Assembly: GCA_019671005.1 (NCBI GenBank)
Contig: CM033728.1
Coordinates: forward strand, 23,201,099 to 23,265,098
Origin: Hibiscus mutabilis
Lineage: Eukaryota > Streptophyta > Magnoliopsida > Malvales > Malvaceae
DNA length: 64,000 nucleotides
Reading direction: 5' to 3'
Shown here: positions 53,567-64,000 of the stretch, one piece after another
How the letters are laid out: the number at the start of each line of letters is the position of its first letter
How positions within the stretch are numbered: the stretch's first letter is position 1
The notes under the pieces: model-generated
Databases searched by the model: none
The model's input: only the letters and a program-made list of their open reading frames with translations
What the model was told of the DNA's origin: nothing
Position numbers and translations under genes: made by a program

Positions 53567-54590
53567 TGTATCACCCCCTTCTCGACTCTGATCATCAGAA
53601 TCAAGTCAGAAATGTCACAAAACCAATGCAGTACAAACAATGAAATTTATTCAAAAATAATATAAAATTTAAAACCTTTGAAAATATTTATATTGACTTG
53701 TACACAAAATCAGAGAATTAATTGTTTGATAAATAATAAACTCTGAACCAAAATAGACAAATTTATCTCATTTATACATGCCACAAAAATTAATTAAAAA
53801 CCTCAAGTAGGATGTCATTATTGTGGTAGCTTGTTGAAAATTTTCTGAAGTTGATGCAACACCTTACTTACACCAATGTCTTGAGCCACCTACGTGTGCA
53901 CAATCAAACACACGGTAAGTATGAACTTAATGAGGCATTAGAATGTAATCATAAAATCAATAAGTAATTAACTTTAAAAACATAGTATAGACAATTCTTA
54001 TTCAAACCCATTTCAAATTGATATTGCTTTAAAGCAATGATGAATAATATCAAAATCGTTTTGTAAAAGTTCTTTTTAACATAGCCCAAGAATCACATAT
54101 AAAGAACTAAGTATGCGAGTCGTGTACTCCCAGAGTACTAAGTATCACAAGGATACTGATGAAAACTATAACGAGCTCGATGTACTCCCTGAGTACTAAG
54201 CACCAAAGTGTTGTGTAGTCCCAAACTACTAGGCCATAAAGACCGATGAACTCCAAGAGATAGAGACACATAAAGTGTTGGCGCAGCTGCTAGACTCTAT
54301 GGCATGCCACTATACTGTAACTCTCAAGAGTAAACTTGGGCATTAAAACAATATCAATATTCTTGCAATATATCATTATGTAAATAATAAGTAACTCATT
54401 ATAGAAAAAACAAAATAATAGAGTAGTTCATACTCCATTTTGCCATATATGATTCCATTATTGATAAAACAAAATAATGGAGTAGTCCATACCCCATTGT
54501 GTACAAAACCATTTCTTTTTGCAAGTTAAAATATTATATTTCTCATAGAAGTCAATATTACCAATTCGGTAATATCATATAGGTCGACTT
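53567..54590 (-). repeat. F partial LTR
   Basis: TGTATCACCCCC on the plus strand is the reversed LTR end. The internal phrase CTCTATGGCATGCCA (54295-54309) is the reverse complement of TGGCATGCCATAGAG in E (about 35082), and a related TTGGCATGCCATAGGAT is in B2 (58661). Repeated ACTCCC(A/T)GAGTACTAAG blocks lie at 54127 and 54185. No genes. Confidence 0.6.
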
Positions 54591-56893
54591 AAATTGAGGT
54601 TAGCAATATAATATTCTTTAATATACATAACATAATACGTATATATGCAAAAATAAATTAAAAGTAACAATAACAACAAGGTAGCAATATATCGGACAAG
54701 AAAACATAAAAACAAACATAAATATAACAAAAATATAAATAAAAACAAATATAAACAACTAAACAAAAATATAAAAAACGACTAACATTAAATAAATTTA
54801 AAATAACAAGGGAAGGACCCAATTGAAAAATAGTAACAAGAAAGAGGGGTCGGACAGTAAATTTTCCCTTAAATAATTTAAAACAAAATCAAGGGTTAAA
54901 ATAAAAAACGACTAAAGCTTATGGGGACCGATTGGGTAATTTATCCATGCGGCAAGACAGTTTTGAAAATATCAAAAGGGCAGAGGGACTTAAGGGGTGA
55001 TTTCCCCCTTTAAAACTAATTTAATAATATTTATGTACTAAATTAAAAACTATTTTAAAGTTTAAGGGACTGGGGAAATTAATAAAAAATGCAGAAGGGC
55101 TGCAGAGAAAGTTTAGAAACGCTGAGGGATTGAAACGTTATTATCCCATTAAAAAATAAAAGAGGTCAATATAAAGACCTAACCGGTAACCATTTTAAAA
55201 CTTTTCAGTCATTTTTTATAACCCTTAAAATTAAACCATTTCTCTGTATTTCAAAAATAAAATCCCTAGCCCATTTTGCTTAATCATCCGATCTGGGATG
55301 AACCCAAATTTCAGCTGGAAGCCTTCGCATCGACCACCGTGCCCCACCGCACTGGCCGCCGAGCCAACGCTAGTAAACCAAAAAGAAACCAGAAAAAACC
55401 CTTTACTCACCCCAAATCATAAATTCGATTCATCTTTTTTTAATCGAACCCTTTTCATTTTTAAACCGAAAAACAAAGACCCTAACCCACTACCTTTAAA
55501 AACTTGCTTGACTGGTTCACCCCATTAATTTCCTGAAGGGAATCGGAGGGCTTATCACTGGTTAAGGGGAGATTAAACGGTAAGGGTAAACTTCGAACCC
55601 TTTTATTTTTATTTATTGTTGTTATTATTATTTCTTGGTTTCAGATATTTGCATGTACAAATGAAAGAAGAGATACCTTTGAAAGGTTCTTTTTTTCTTA
55701 TTTCAATCTGAATCTCCAAAGTTATAAAATGGTTGGATTACATTCATATATATGCTCTCTCTGATTTCTCTTTGTTTACTAAAATAAGCAACAATAAATG
55801 GAAATATTGTGGTTGATGACATTGGTTCTGATTTTTCTGCTTTTTATGATTTTTTGCATGTTTGTTGGGGTCGGTGATGGAGAGCCGGTGAGATTGTACG
55901 GCGTCAGCATATTTTCTAACAAAATGAACACATGCGGGAGATGAATCGTCATCTGGGCTGATTTAATTACGACCGTTGGATCGAATTTGATCTAATGGAT
56001 GAGATCATTTGGGAGATAGACGACAAAGATTTGATCTAGGCGAAAGACGAGGCTACATGGGATGATGACACGTGGCAAAATAGAGCGAAATGGTCTTACG
56101 CGTGAACGTGGCACGCGCGTGGGAAGATGGACGGTTGGCGTGTGTACTCTACGCATTAGATGAAGGGTCTTCTCAAACTGATCAGGGCCGTTCGATCAAA
56201 ATATGATCCAACGGCTCACAGCCGGCTGCGCACAAGAAGATGATACATTAGATTAAACTAGGGTTTTTTATCAGACATAGGTTTTAGGGTTTTAGGCTAT
56301 TGGGCCTTGTAATTAATTTTGGGTTTATAATATGGAAATGGACTGGACTCTTTAAATAAATTTTGAGTTTTTAATATTATATTGGATCTATTTTAAATAT
56401 CCACCACCTATTAGTAATAATATTAACCACTAATAATAATATTATTAAGTCAATAATAATACATACATATAATATTAATATTCATACACACAATATGCGT
56501 ACATATATTCACACATATTCACATACGCACATTCGTACATACATAATACACACATACATTTTACTTACACGCATATAATATGAATACATACAAACATATA
56601 TATATGCAAACTTTAATATTAATAATAAACACATACATTCAAGTTAACATGCAAACACATTAACAAACATATACATATACATAGTAATAACAAATACATG
56701 CGTACCTTAATAATAATTATATGCAATCAACATATATAATATTGACAAACATACACCACACTAATGCATACACATGGACACACACACATTCACATATAAG
56801 TATTAATACATGTATACTAACATATATATAAATTACTATAATTAAATAATATTACTATAATATTTACAACCCAGACAAAAATGAGTGATTACA
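54591..56893 (-). mobile_element. Ogre/Tat-like LTR fragment, minus orientation
   Basis: Ends at AGTGATTACA (56884-56893), the same end as the LTR 44206-45419. 54830-55030 is the reverse complement of 41100-41400. The left limit is uncertain. No protein motif; an open stretch near 55300-55525 is Pro-rich but unsupported. A CG-richer part at 56080-56240 (CGTGGCACGCGCG, CCGGCTGCGCAC) stands out from its surroundings. Confidence 0.55.
56450..56870. repeat. ATACAT/CACA low-complexity tract
   Basis: About 400 bp of degenerate ACATAC, ATATAC and CACACA runs within the Ogre-like LTR fragment. No coding potential. Confidence 0.8.
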
Positions 56894-57075
56894 GCTATCC
56901 CTCTTTGCTTGTTCTTGTGAAACGAGAACAAAGCAAAGACCAAAAGCACTCAATTTTGTCATGCTTTCCTGTCCTCGGCTTTGGAATCATGAGCTCTACT
57001 GGAACTTTCCACTCTTCCTCGGCCAAATCTTCAAGCTTCGATCTCTTCAATGCCCCAATTTGTACTCGTCTCGAC
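56894..57075 (-). other. 182-bp island of unknown origin
   Basis: Lies between the end of an Ogre-like LTR and the start of the B2 LTR and matches no other part of the window that I can see. On the minus strand it is open through 57075-56895, with a charged stretch LEDLAEEEWKVPVELMIPKP and a following KHDKIECFW segment. This is less biased in composition than the surrounding sequence. It could be a host-gene fragment or an unrecognised element end. No start codon inside it can be trusted. Confidence 0.35.
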
Positions 57076-60000
57076 TGTAACACCCCAGTTTTGGGCCTAG
57101 CAGTTTTAGGCTAGCTAGACGGTCTGGTGGACCGGATTAGAGATTCGAGTCGAATTCGGGAGCAAATATTTTTTTGAAAGATAAAAATATGGAAAAATGT
57201 GTAAAACCATATTTTATTATATTAAAAATATTCATAAAAACAATTTTGGAAAATAAGATTTGGAGGGGCGACATTTTGGCTAGTGACCAAAATGCAACTT
57301 TTGAAAACTATTTTTAAATGTGACTGTTTTGTAAAGAGTCAAAACTTTGAATCTTTAAGGATATGTTTTACCATTTGGTCTCATCTGAGTTCTTCATTAA
57401 TTTGGATTATTTTAAAATGTTTTTTATTAAATGAATTAAAAGTGATTTAGTTAAGGTGGTTATTTTCTTTTAAAACAAGATTGGGTGTAACTTCTTTTCT
57501 CTCATATTTTCTCTCAAAACACTCTCAGCCAAACACTCATTTTCCATCAGAGATTTAAGGTAACGATCTTAATTTCTTAACTCTTTTATTTACTAAATGA
57601 TTTCTCAAGTTGTTTTCCAAAAACCTCATTGGATTTCTTTATTTTCAAGAGGAAAAACCATCCAATTAAGGGGAAACTCATTCATTGGAGGTAAGTTCAT
57701 TCTTCTCCTCTAATGAAAGGTTCTTTACTAAAATTTCCAAGTTATTGGCTCTTTACATATGTTTTCTAATAGGTTTTGATTAATTAAGTATGGATTTTGG
57801 CTTTAAAGAGGTTTAATTGATGGATCTTGTGATTTTCGATTTGAATCTGTTTTCCAGAGTTATGGATTGATTTCAATCATATTTTGGATGTATTATAATG
57901 TGGATGTGTTGTTTTTAATAATGGAATCCTGGAGTTTAATCATTGATGGAAGTAAAATGATGACGTGAATGAGTTTTTAGATGTTAATTGATGAGGTTTG
58001 ATGTTTTGAATCGTTATATTATGACTGAGTTGTGATTGAGTAGTGTTTAAGGTTGATTTCGGTAAGTTTTGGATGAGTTTTGAGTGGGCATTTTGAGAGC
58101 TACGGGTTTTTGGATTTAAAAGAGAGTTGGATGCATTTTAATGCTGTTTCCTCTGGTTTTTTGTGACCGAAACAAGGGAGGATCAAGTCGTAGCATCTTG
58201 AGGTGGTTTTAAGCTTTTCGGGAGCTTGTTTCGCGGTAGCAAGCAAGGCAAAGTGAAATCAGTGAGTGGAAAAGGTTTTAAAGTCTTTCAAAGGTTTGAA
58301 AGTGGATTTGGAAGTTCAGGTTAAGTTTGAAACACTTACCTAAACTTGGAAGTAAGTTTTCCTCCTTTGCTCTTTAATATTGGTTTAGATATGAGCATGT
58401 GTGATTCATGTTTTGGTCATAAACATGGTTGATTTTACTTAATGTAAATGCGTGGTTTTAAAGTACATATGCAATGGTTTAAAAGTATTTTGAATGTTGC
58501 TGACCCTTGGTTTTTATTCCGGTCGGGAATGTTATATTGCTACGGCAATGTGATTTACATATGTGGGGATTTGTATAATGCATTGCAAAACAGTGAGTAA
58601 ATGGTTTTGTGAATGATATAATGGCTATGTGACAAGGTGAGAAAACATTCGGATGTAGTTGGCATGCCATAGGATAAAGTGCACTATAATATGTTTAAAA
58701 AGTGATCGTGAGATAAGAGTCCTTGAGGTATAGCGGTCGGCTACTAGGACTATGTTTTATTACTTGGATTGAGCGGTTGGTTCCCCTTGTTGATGTATAG
58801 CTTGCGGTCGGCAAAGTTATAAAGCCATGTGGTCGGCATGGGGTAATCTTGATAACGGTCGATTATTAAGGGAGATTTGTGTATCCGATGTATAAGTTAG
58901 CAGTCTGTTAACTAAAGATTAGCGATCGGCTAATCAATGATAGTGGTCGACTATCCGAGGTCACTATAATTGCCAATATATGAGATTTCTAATGTTGAAA
59001 TTTGTTTATAATGCTTTGGGATTTAAACATGATTTATGTTTATAATGCTTTGGGATTTAAGCATGGTTTTGTAATTGATGCTTTGGGAATTCAAGCATGG
59101 TTTTGTATTTGATGCTTTGGGATCTAAGCATGTGTTATAAATCGTTTTGCATATGGTCGATATGCATGATTTGGTTTGGAATCATTGAACTTGCTTAGGT
59201 CGTAAGCATGGTTTGAAAACAAGTGTTTATTTTAGAGGGTTTTAAATGCATAGTTGTTTTAAGAGAATCCTCACTAAGCAAGTGTGTTTACGCTCTCTTT
59301 TCCCTTATGATGCAGAGCATTAATGCTAGGAGGCAGCAAAGGCAAGGATAAAGTGATCCCAAGACAAGACTATTTGAGTATGAACTCGATTTTTGTTTCT
59401 GGTTAATAAGGCAATATGTTCGCCTCGGATTTTGGGATTTGTAATTCTATTTCCCCTGGTGTTTTGGGCATGTGTATTGCTGTTATTTCCTAGTTTGATT
59501 GATGTTGTTATGCCTTTTGTGCATCATAACTACAGTTGAGGTTTTATGGTTCCCTAAGTATGCATATAGATGGTTTTGCTTGGTCGGTATGCTTTGGTGA
59601 TCTTAGCATGTTGAATGTGATATGGATATGGTGTTGGTTTGTTGCTTGTGCTGAGATTGGCCTATTGGTGCATTTTGGTATGTTTGGTACCATGGTTTAG
59701 CAAGCATGCCTCTAGAGTGCTCCTTTGGATTTGTGTGACATGTTTTCCCGGGTAATTTTGGCATGGATGTGAGCTTATGCAAGTATAAATGTTTGTATGA
59801 ATGTATGCAAGTTGTTAGGACTCAAATGTATCTAGATTCGAATGAAAAAACCAACTGAAAATGACATTACAGGCCTAGATGCACTGAAACGCAGGGCGCT
59901 GTGTTGGTACGGCTAGGCATTTCTAGGCAGGGTGTTTCGGTACAGGCGAAGGTGTTTTGATACGGTGTTGAGCTACTGGAATTTCACTTTTTGGAAGATA

Positions 60001-60583
60001 ACCCGCGTACCAAAACACTAGTACCCCATATCGGTACGATGTTTAATGAATAAAAAAAAGAATTTATTTTTTATATGGCGTACCGGTACGGAACCTGGTG
60101 TTTCGAAATGATGTGTTTCATGCCGTTTTGATACAGGCCTTAGTGTATTGTAATGGTGGCAGTTAATTTTGTTAGAATGCCATGATGGGCAGTTTTGGAT
60201 TCTTTCGTTTTAGTCACTGGTTCTTATTTTGCCAATTAAATGAGTTTGGGTGATCATTTTAATATGAAATTTGACATGATGGCATGAAATCTGACTAATT
60301 GATGATTGATAACTTAGATTTCAGTTTAAGTCCTTAAAATTATTAGTTTTGCAATTTAGTCCCTGTAAGATATGGTATGCAATTGGTGGTTCTCCAGTGC
60401 TTGGTTTTCCTTAGAATTTTAACCGTGGCAAGTATGAACATGTAGGTTTAATAATTCGCATCTAGACAAGATAAAAGGAAAAAATGGATTGACTTTTCAT
60501 AATCTTTCTTTGATTTGCTTCATCAAACTTAATGTAGCTCACTCGGTTCGGTGGGGCATCTAGGTTGGGTCGAGGGGGTTACA
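57076..60583 (+). repeat. B2 5' LTR (3.51 kb)
   Basis: TGTAACACCCCAG to GAGGGGGTTACA. Aligns along its length with the B1 LTR. A local repeat block at 58980-59150 has TTTATAATGCTTTGGGAT(T/C)(T/C)AAGCATG-like units repeated four times. The GTATCGGTAC-type cluster is at 59870-60150. No coding signal in 3.5 kb. Confidence 0.9.
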
Positions 60584-60588
60584 TTTTT

Positions 60589-60600
60589 TTGTATCAAGCC
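60589..60600 (+). promoter_or_regulatory. B2 primer-binding site (tRNA-Met type)
   Basis: TTGTATCAAGCC, six bases after the LTR; the usual site begins TGGTATCAGAGCC. Confidence 0.7.
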
Positions 60601-60817
60601 AAGTTACGAAAGGTTGGGATGTTGTTGATTGATTGTGTGGCAAGGGTTGTTATGCACGGTGCTTGTAGATATGTTTAGTGCTTGATTTATATCATGTTGG
60701 GGGTATGATTGGGAACACATTGCCTATTACCGAGGTTTTAATATGTTTTATAAGATGGTCTTGGATCCTTTGCCTATTGTTGGCCAAAATTTAATGTGTT
60801 TGATGCTTTTGTTAGCA

Positions 60818-61870
60818 TGGCTCAACGTGAGACACATTTTATGGCTGGTAACGTTGGGTTTGGGAAAAATAATGTTGGGGAAGAGAATCCCACTAATATC
60901 TTACCTCCTCCTCCTTCATTGGTTCTGCCTATCGATGTTGGGGCTGGTGGTGCACTCCAGTCTCATCACGTGCTAGTATTTGGTGATTTGACTCTATTGG
61001 CTCAGGCGATAACGGGAGCTTTCCAAGCAGCGATGGCTGGAGTACATGTGTAGGCACCGACGTCTGCTGTGGTAGTTAATTTGCGATTATCATTGGAGTG
61101 TCTCCGAAGTTTAGGAGTTGTTGAGTTTAGGGGTTTGAGCCCTGGGGCAGCCAAGGGATGGCTGGAGAGTACGATTCCTATTCTGAACTAGATGGGTTGC
61201 AATGACGAGCATAAGTTAGGTTGCACCGTGTCGCTACTGTATGGTGATGCTTATCATTGGTGGGTGACCACAGTCGTTAATGTTTCGGAGGTGGATGCAA
61301 CTTGGGAGTTCTTTCGAAGAGCTTTCAAGAAGAAGTATCTTGGTCCTCAGTATATGGATGCGAGGAAACGTGAGTTTATGGCCTTGGTTCAGGGTGGCAT
61401 GTCCGTGGTAGAGTACGAGGTGAAGTTTGTTCGGTTTAGTCAATATGCCACGAAGTTGGTGCCAGACAATTTGGAGAGGTGCAACAGGTTTCGCTATGGG
61501 CTGGTGAAGGATATTAAAACTTACCTGTTGGCTGCAGACTATACAAATTTTGATGTGCTTGTGAACCGTGCTAAGGATATTGAGCAGTCCTTGAGGGTGT
61601 TGGGACAAGGTTCAAGCATGGGCTCGGACAAGCGAGGAGCTGACTGTGGTTATTCTAGGAAGTAGAATAGGAGGTTTAGGGATAAGAGGCAAAAGACGAA
61701 TCACAGACGTGGTGGTGGCCATGGTAACCAAGGTGTTCGTATTGTAGTTGAGTGTGAGTGTTGCGGCAGACGGCACACTAGTGATTGTTGGGGAAATATC
61801 ATGAGTTGTTAGATTTGTGGATCTCCTGGTCACATAAAGCGTGATTGCCCTCGTGCTGTGGGTGACGCAC
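60818..61870 (+). pseudogene. B2 gag
   Basis: Start MAQRETHF at 60818. TAG stops fall at 61051 and 61189. Main frame 61192-61665: LYGDAYHWWVTTVV (capsid WW motif), WEFFRRAFKKKYLGPQY, EFMALVQGGMSVVEYEVKF and LLAADYTNFDVLVNRAKDIEQ, aligned with B1. Two knuckles follow: C-E-C-C-G-R-R-H-T-S-D-C (about 61755) and C-G-S-P-G-H-I-K-R-D-C (about 61820-61850, preceded by a stop at its first Cys-X-X). It forms the particle in intact relatives. Confidence 0.87.
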
Positions 61871-61950
61871 CGGTTCGGGTTATTGTACCTGCTAGGGGTC
61901 GTGGCTGAAACATGGGTAATTTTTAAAGACGCGATGATGGTCAGAGAGCG

Positions 61951-62521
61951 GTGGCTCATGTTGTTGCTGTACAACTGAAGAATGGTGGGCCAGCACGAAT
62001 CTATGCTCATCGTGAGGGGCGCAATAACACGGATTTGATCGTAGGTACTTTCACCTTGCAATCTTTGTCATTGTTTTCTTTGATTGATTTAGGGTCTATG
62101 CATTCATATATCTTGAGTGAACATGCATCATTGTTGAATGTTCCTATTGAAATTTTGGATATTGGCATGATGGTAACTAGTTCTTTTAGGGAGACGATTA
62201 CAGCAAGAAGGTTGTATAGGCGTTGTCCTTTGACGGTGCAAGGTTATAAGTGAACACAAGGTGGCAGAGTTTCCATTTCATGGTTTTGATGTTATTTTGG
62301 GTATGGATTGGCTAAGTGAACTCAAGGCGGTGGTAGATTGTGAGTCAAAAAGGATTTATTTGAAGTTGGCCGATGATTATGAAGTTGTGGTGGTTGGTGA
62401 GAATGTGAAATTCTTGTCCAATGTTGTTTCGACTACCCGAGTAGAAGGGATTATGTTGGATGGTTGCCAAGCCTACTTGGCTATTGTTATGAATTCGAAA
62501 GCCAAGGGTGTTCGAGTGTAG
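61951..62521 (+). pseudogene. B2 aspartic protease
   Basis: Follows the GGPARIYAHREGRNNTDLI lead shared with B1. The active site reads LIDLGSMHSYI (62077-62110), so D-S-G of B1 has become D-L-G here. A frameshift near 62250 separates the second half with FHGFDVILGMDWL (62276) and EVVVVGENVKF. TAG at 62519 ends it before RT. Confidence 0.85.
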
Positions 62522-63466
62522 GACATTCGAGTTGTTTGTGATTATTCAAAAGTTTTTCCTAAGGAATTGTTGGGCTTACCTCCAAATAGGGAGGTGGAGA
62601 TTTGTATTGAGACGTATGAAGGTACAACTCTGGTGTCTATTGCTCCTTATTGGGTGGCACCGAAGGAGTTGAAGGATTTAAAGTCTCAGATCCTGGAGTT
62701 GTTAGATCATGGGTTCATTTGACCAAGTGTTTCTCCATGGGGTGCTCCAGTTCTCTTTGTGAAGAAGAATGATGGATCGATGCGTATGTGCATTGATTAC
62801 CGCCAGTTGAATAAGTTGACGGTGAAGAATAAATATCCGTTGTCATGGATTGATGACCTGTTTGATCAGTTTTAAGGGGGAGCGGTGTTTTTGAAGATTA
62901 ATTTAAGGTTGGGGTACTACCAGTGAAAGGTAAAGGATGTGGATGTGCACAAGATCATGTTTTGTACAAGGTAGGGCATTATGAGCTTTTGGTAATGTCG
63001 TTTGGTTTGACGAATGCCCCGATGGCTTTCATGGATATGATGAATAGGGTTTTCTATGAGTACCTTGATCGTTTTGTGGTTGTTTTTATCGATGATATTC
63101 TCATGTACTCTCGTACCGAGGAAGAGCACGATCAGCATCTACGTATAGTTTTGCAAATCTTGAAGGATAATTAGTTTTATGCTAAGTTGAGCAAGTGCGA
63201 GTTTTGGCTCAAGGAGGTGATGTTTCTTGGACATGTGGTATCCGTGGAGGGTATTCACGTTGATCCATAGAAAATTGAGCCTATTCTCAATTGGAAACAA
63301 TCTAAAACTGTGTCAGAAGTGCATAGTTTTCTTGGGTTGGCTGGTTATTATCGCCATTTTGTTGAAGGGTTTTCTAGCATTGCAGCTATGTTGACCAAGT
63401 TGTTGCAGAAGAATGTTCCTTTTGTGTGGACAGAGAAGCAGCAGCGCTTTGAGAAGTTAAAGGGGT
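62522..63466 (+). pseudogene. B2 reverse transcriptase
   Basis: RMCIDYRQLNKLTVKNKYPL (62785), a damaged FDQF/INLRLGYYQ region with TAA at 62873 and a stop near 62923, then FGLTNAPMAFMDMMN and the catalytic FIDD at 63085-63096. After a TAG at 63172 come FYAKLSKCEFWLKEV, FLGHVVSVEGIHVD and a TAG at 63268, then FLGLAGYYRHFVEGFS. The palm Asp pair is intact but at least five stops inactivate the gene. Confidence 0.88.
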
Positions 63467-64000
63467 TTTAACACATGCTCTTGTGTTGATTCAACCGGAA
63501 TCTAGGAAGGAGTTTGTGGTTTATAGTGATGCATCGTACGTTGTCTTGGGATGTGTGCTGATGTAGGATGGGAAGGTTGTGGCTTATGCATCGAGGAAGT
63601 TGAAAGTTCATGAGCGCAATTACCCAACTCATGATTTGGAGCTGGCTGTTGTTGTGTTTACCTTAAAGATTTGGTGACACTATCTTTATGGTAAAAAATG
63701 TATGGTCTTTACGGACCATAAGAGCTTGAAATATTTGATGTCTCAAAAGGATTTGAACCTTAGGCAACAAAGGTGGTTGCAGTTGCTTAAGGATTATGAC
63801 CTAACTATAGAGTATCATCCAAGAAAAGTCAATGTGGTTGCGGATGCGTTGAGTCGTAAGGTGGCGGTACACGGGAAGGTGGGTTGTTGGCTGAATTGCA
63901 AGTTAAGCCTACATTGTCACGGTTGAATAAGGCTAAGCAACCGTTTGATGATTCCTTGGTTCCTCATGTTAAGGACATAGCTGATGGTAATCCGACGGAT
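63467..64000 (+). pseudogene. B2 RNase H (incomplete at the window end)
   Basis: A frameshift near 63470 leads to VYSDASYVVLGCVL (63520; first catalytic Asp), YASRKLKVHERNYPTHDLELAVV and, after another shift near 63660, FTDHKSLKYLMSQKDLNLR with the tail IEYHPRKVNVVADALS at about 63805. Beyond 63860 comes the start of the integrase leader. No chromodomain can be checked inside the window. Confidence 0.87.

Larger units (their letters stand above)
52916..54590 (-). mobile_element. F: chromovirus 5' fragment (gag, primer site, partial LTR)
   Basis: The minus strand reads an LTR 3' end (GGTGATACA), primer site and a gag-like start. It is truncated on the gag side by A3, and the LTR start on the other side could not be found before Ogre-like sequence begins at about 54591. 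Right edge is approximate. Confidence 0.65.
57076..64000 (+). mobile_element. B2: Tekay/Del-like chromovirus, continues past the window
   Basis: Same family and orientation as B1: LTR 57076-60583, primer site, gag, protease, RT and RNase H. It runs off at 64000 before integrase. Stops and shifts are more frequent than in B1. Confidence 0.9.

Noticed and set aside
55298..55528. Pro-rich open frame that could be a host exon
   Set aside because: It is in an Ogre-like LTR fragment, has no recognisable domain, and its composition follows local A/C bias.
56080..56240. CG-richer patch as a possible CpG island or gene start
   Set aside because: It is short, lies within an LTR fragment, and no exon or promoter pattern accompanies it.

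Overview
This is a plant nuclear window made entirely of transposable elements. Every supportable coding segment belongs to Ty3/gypsy LTR retrotransposons. Lineages are named by motif reading alone, with no database search. I found no intact host gene, rRNA, tRNA or CRISPR array. All retroelement genes are interrupted by stops, frameshifts or deletions, so nothing here looks autonomous. The sequence does not identify the species. The elements are typical of an angiosperm repeat-rich (pericentromere-like) region.

Three lineages are nested in one another. (1) Athila-like elements (called A1, A2, A3 and D) have 1.4-1.65 kb LTRs of the form TGTT...AACA, a primer-binding site matching the plant tRNA-Asp 3' end, CX2CX3HX4C gag knuckles and an extra gene after integrase. 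(2) Tekay/Del-like chromoviruses (B1, B2, fragment F and a B-type LTR piece) have LTRs of about 3.4-3.5 kb, a degenerate tRNA-Met primer site and gag-PR-RT-RH-INT order. (3) Ogre/Tat-like elements have an extra ORF upstream of gag, a Tat-type gag, and a 3' region with tandem repeats but no visible pol.

Layout: 1-2738 and 8674-13605 are one minus-strand Ogre-like body, split by A1 (2739-8673, minus, both LTRs present, flanked by a near-perfect 5-bp duplication). At its left end are three tandem-repeat families. B1 (13606-20846, plus) begins inside that body and breaks off in integrase, where it is fused to A2 (20847-29562, minus, 5' LTR present, 3' LTR lost). Next comes D (29563-41007, minus), split inside gag by a 5.06-kb apparent solo LTR, E (33102-38162). 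From 41008 to 45419 lie Ogre-like LTR pieces, part of them head to head. A B-type LTR end (45420-46498) is joined to A3 (46499-52915, plus, RT and RNase H deleted). F (52916-54590, minus) and another Ogre-like LTR piece (54591-56893) follow. After a 182-bp island of unknown origin, B2 (57076-64000, plus) runs off the window.

The most unusual signals are not genes. The A elements carry many copies of a TTGCC..GGCAA dyad in LTRs, 3' regions and even in frame within proteins. Chromovirus LTRs carry an independent cluster of GTATCGGTAC-like near-palindromes. A1 and A3 share a 3' module of two hairpin-plus-polypurine signatures about 745 bp apart, with a cluster of GCTAGAG/CTCTAGC hairpins between them. 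The Ogre-like 3' region is a nursery of unrelated tandem arrays.
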